From contig CALSCQ010003081.1 of assembly GCA_943704525.1 (NCBI GenBank), positions 1-18,620 of the forward strand: a DNA stretch of 18,620 nucleotides, given 5' to 3'. How positions within the stretch are numbered: the stretch's first letter is position 1; each line of letters begins with the position of its first letter. The position numbers and the translations under genes are program-made. Below the pieces are notes generated by a model. It was not told the DNA's origin. It made no database searches and was given only the letters and a program-made list of their open reading frames with translations. This document shows, piece by piece, positions 18,546 to 18,620 of this stretch. The DNA is from Pigoraptor vietnamica. Its lineage: Eukaryota; Opisthokonta; Filasterea.

Positions 18546-18620
18546 CTGCGCAGACGAACAAGCCAAATCAGCCAAGCAACAGCCAGACCACTACAACATA
18601 ACCTAATTGCCCCCCCCCCC
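18546..18620. other. Partial HDAC intron and window edge with C10 run
   Basis: Upstream of the first visible HDAC exon the gene strand shows a T-rich stretch and CTGCGCAG acceptor, so this is intron. The window ends in ten C residues, which suggests a contig or gap edge. The start codon and any further N-terminal exons of the HDAC are not visible. Confidence 0.6.

Noticed and set aside
1-18620. Prokaryotic operon or phage interpretation
   Set aside because: Conserved protein families are interrupted by GT-AG introns with matching phases, and there are no Shine-Dalgarno-led gene strings.

Overview
This window is nuclear DNA from a GC-rich, intron-dense unicellular eukaryote. The coding regions are very GC-rich. 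Introns are short (about 120 to 390 bp), end in GCAG/TGCAG, mostly begin GTGCGT, GTGAGT or GTGGGT, and are packed with CA/TG dinucleotide arrays. A soluble-type adenylyl cyclase points to a flagellated protist lineage (haptophyte, apusozoan, choanoflagellate or similar) rather than a land plant or yeast. I cannot place it more precisely. There are no tRNA, rRNA, CRISPR or prokaryotic features.

Four protein genes can be rebuilt. All internal intron phases agree, which is the main support for the models. (1) Minus strand, 8616 to 380, nine exons, about 2165 aa: a class IIIb soluble adenylyl cyclase homologous to animal sAC (ADCY10). It has two cyclase domains, a STAND/AAA-type ATPase and a long helical C-terminus. 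About 600 residues of low-complexity Ser/Pro/Arg linker are inserted between the cyclase domains. (2) Plus strand, 9691 to 11209, four exons, 377 aa: a close PTGR3/ZADH2-type medium-chain reductase with a mitochondrial-looking N-terminus. (3) Minus strand, 12690 to 11611, single exon, 359 aa: an F-box protein with a 60-bp-periodic leucine-rich repeat array. (4) Minus strand, 18545 to 13235, at least 14 exons, at least 1075 aa, 5' end beyond the window: a class II (Hda1/HDAC4-type) histone deacetylase with an N-terminal Tudor-knot (chromo-barrel) domain.

Layout: genes 1 and 2 diverge from a roughly 1.07-kb region (8617-9690) holding a GA tract, an AT-rich island, a CA array and two small hairpins. 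Genes 2 and 3 converge over about 400 bp, which contains a canonical poly(A) signal for gene 3. Genes 3 and 4 are head-to-tail on the minus strand, separated by about 540 bp containing a 60-nt A run. The four genes do not look like one pathway. At most they share a signalling and regulation theme: cAMP production, ubiquitin-ligase substrate choice and chromatin deacetylation.

The points most worth following are the Tudor-knot/HDAC fusion, a bicarbonate-site Arg-to-Lys change and RRxS (PKA-type) motifs in the cyclase, an intronic minisatellite that repeats a splice-acceptor-like motif, and the highly regular F-box/LRR gene. I found no clear evidence of an entirely new multi-gene system.
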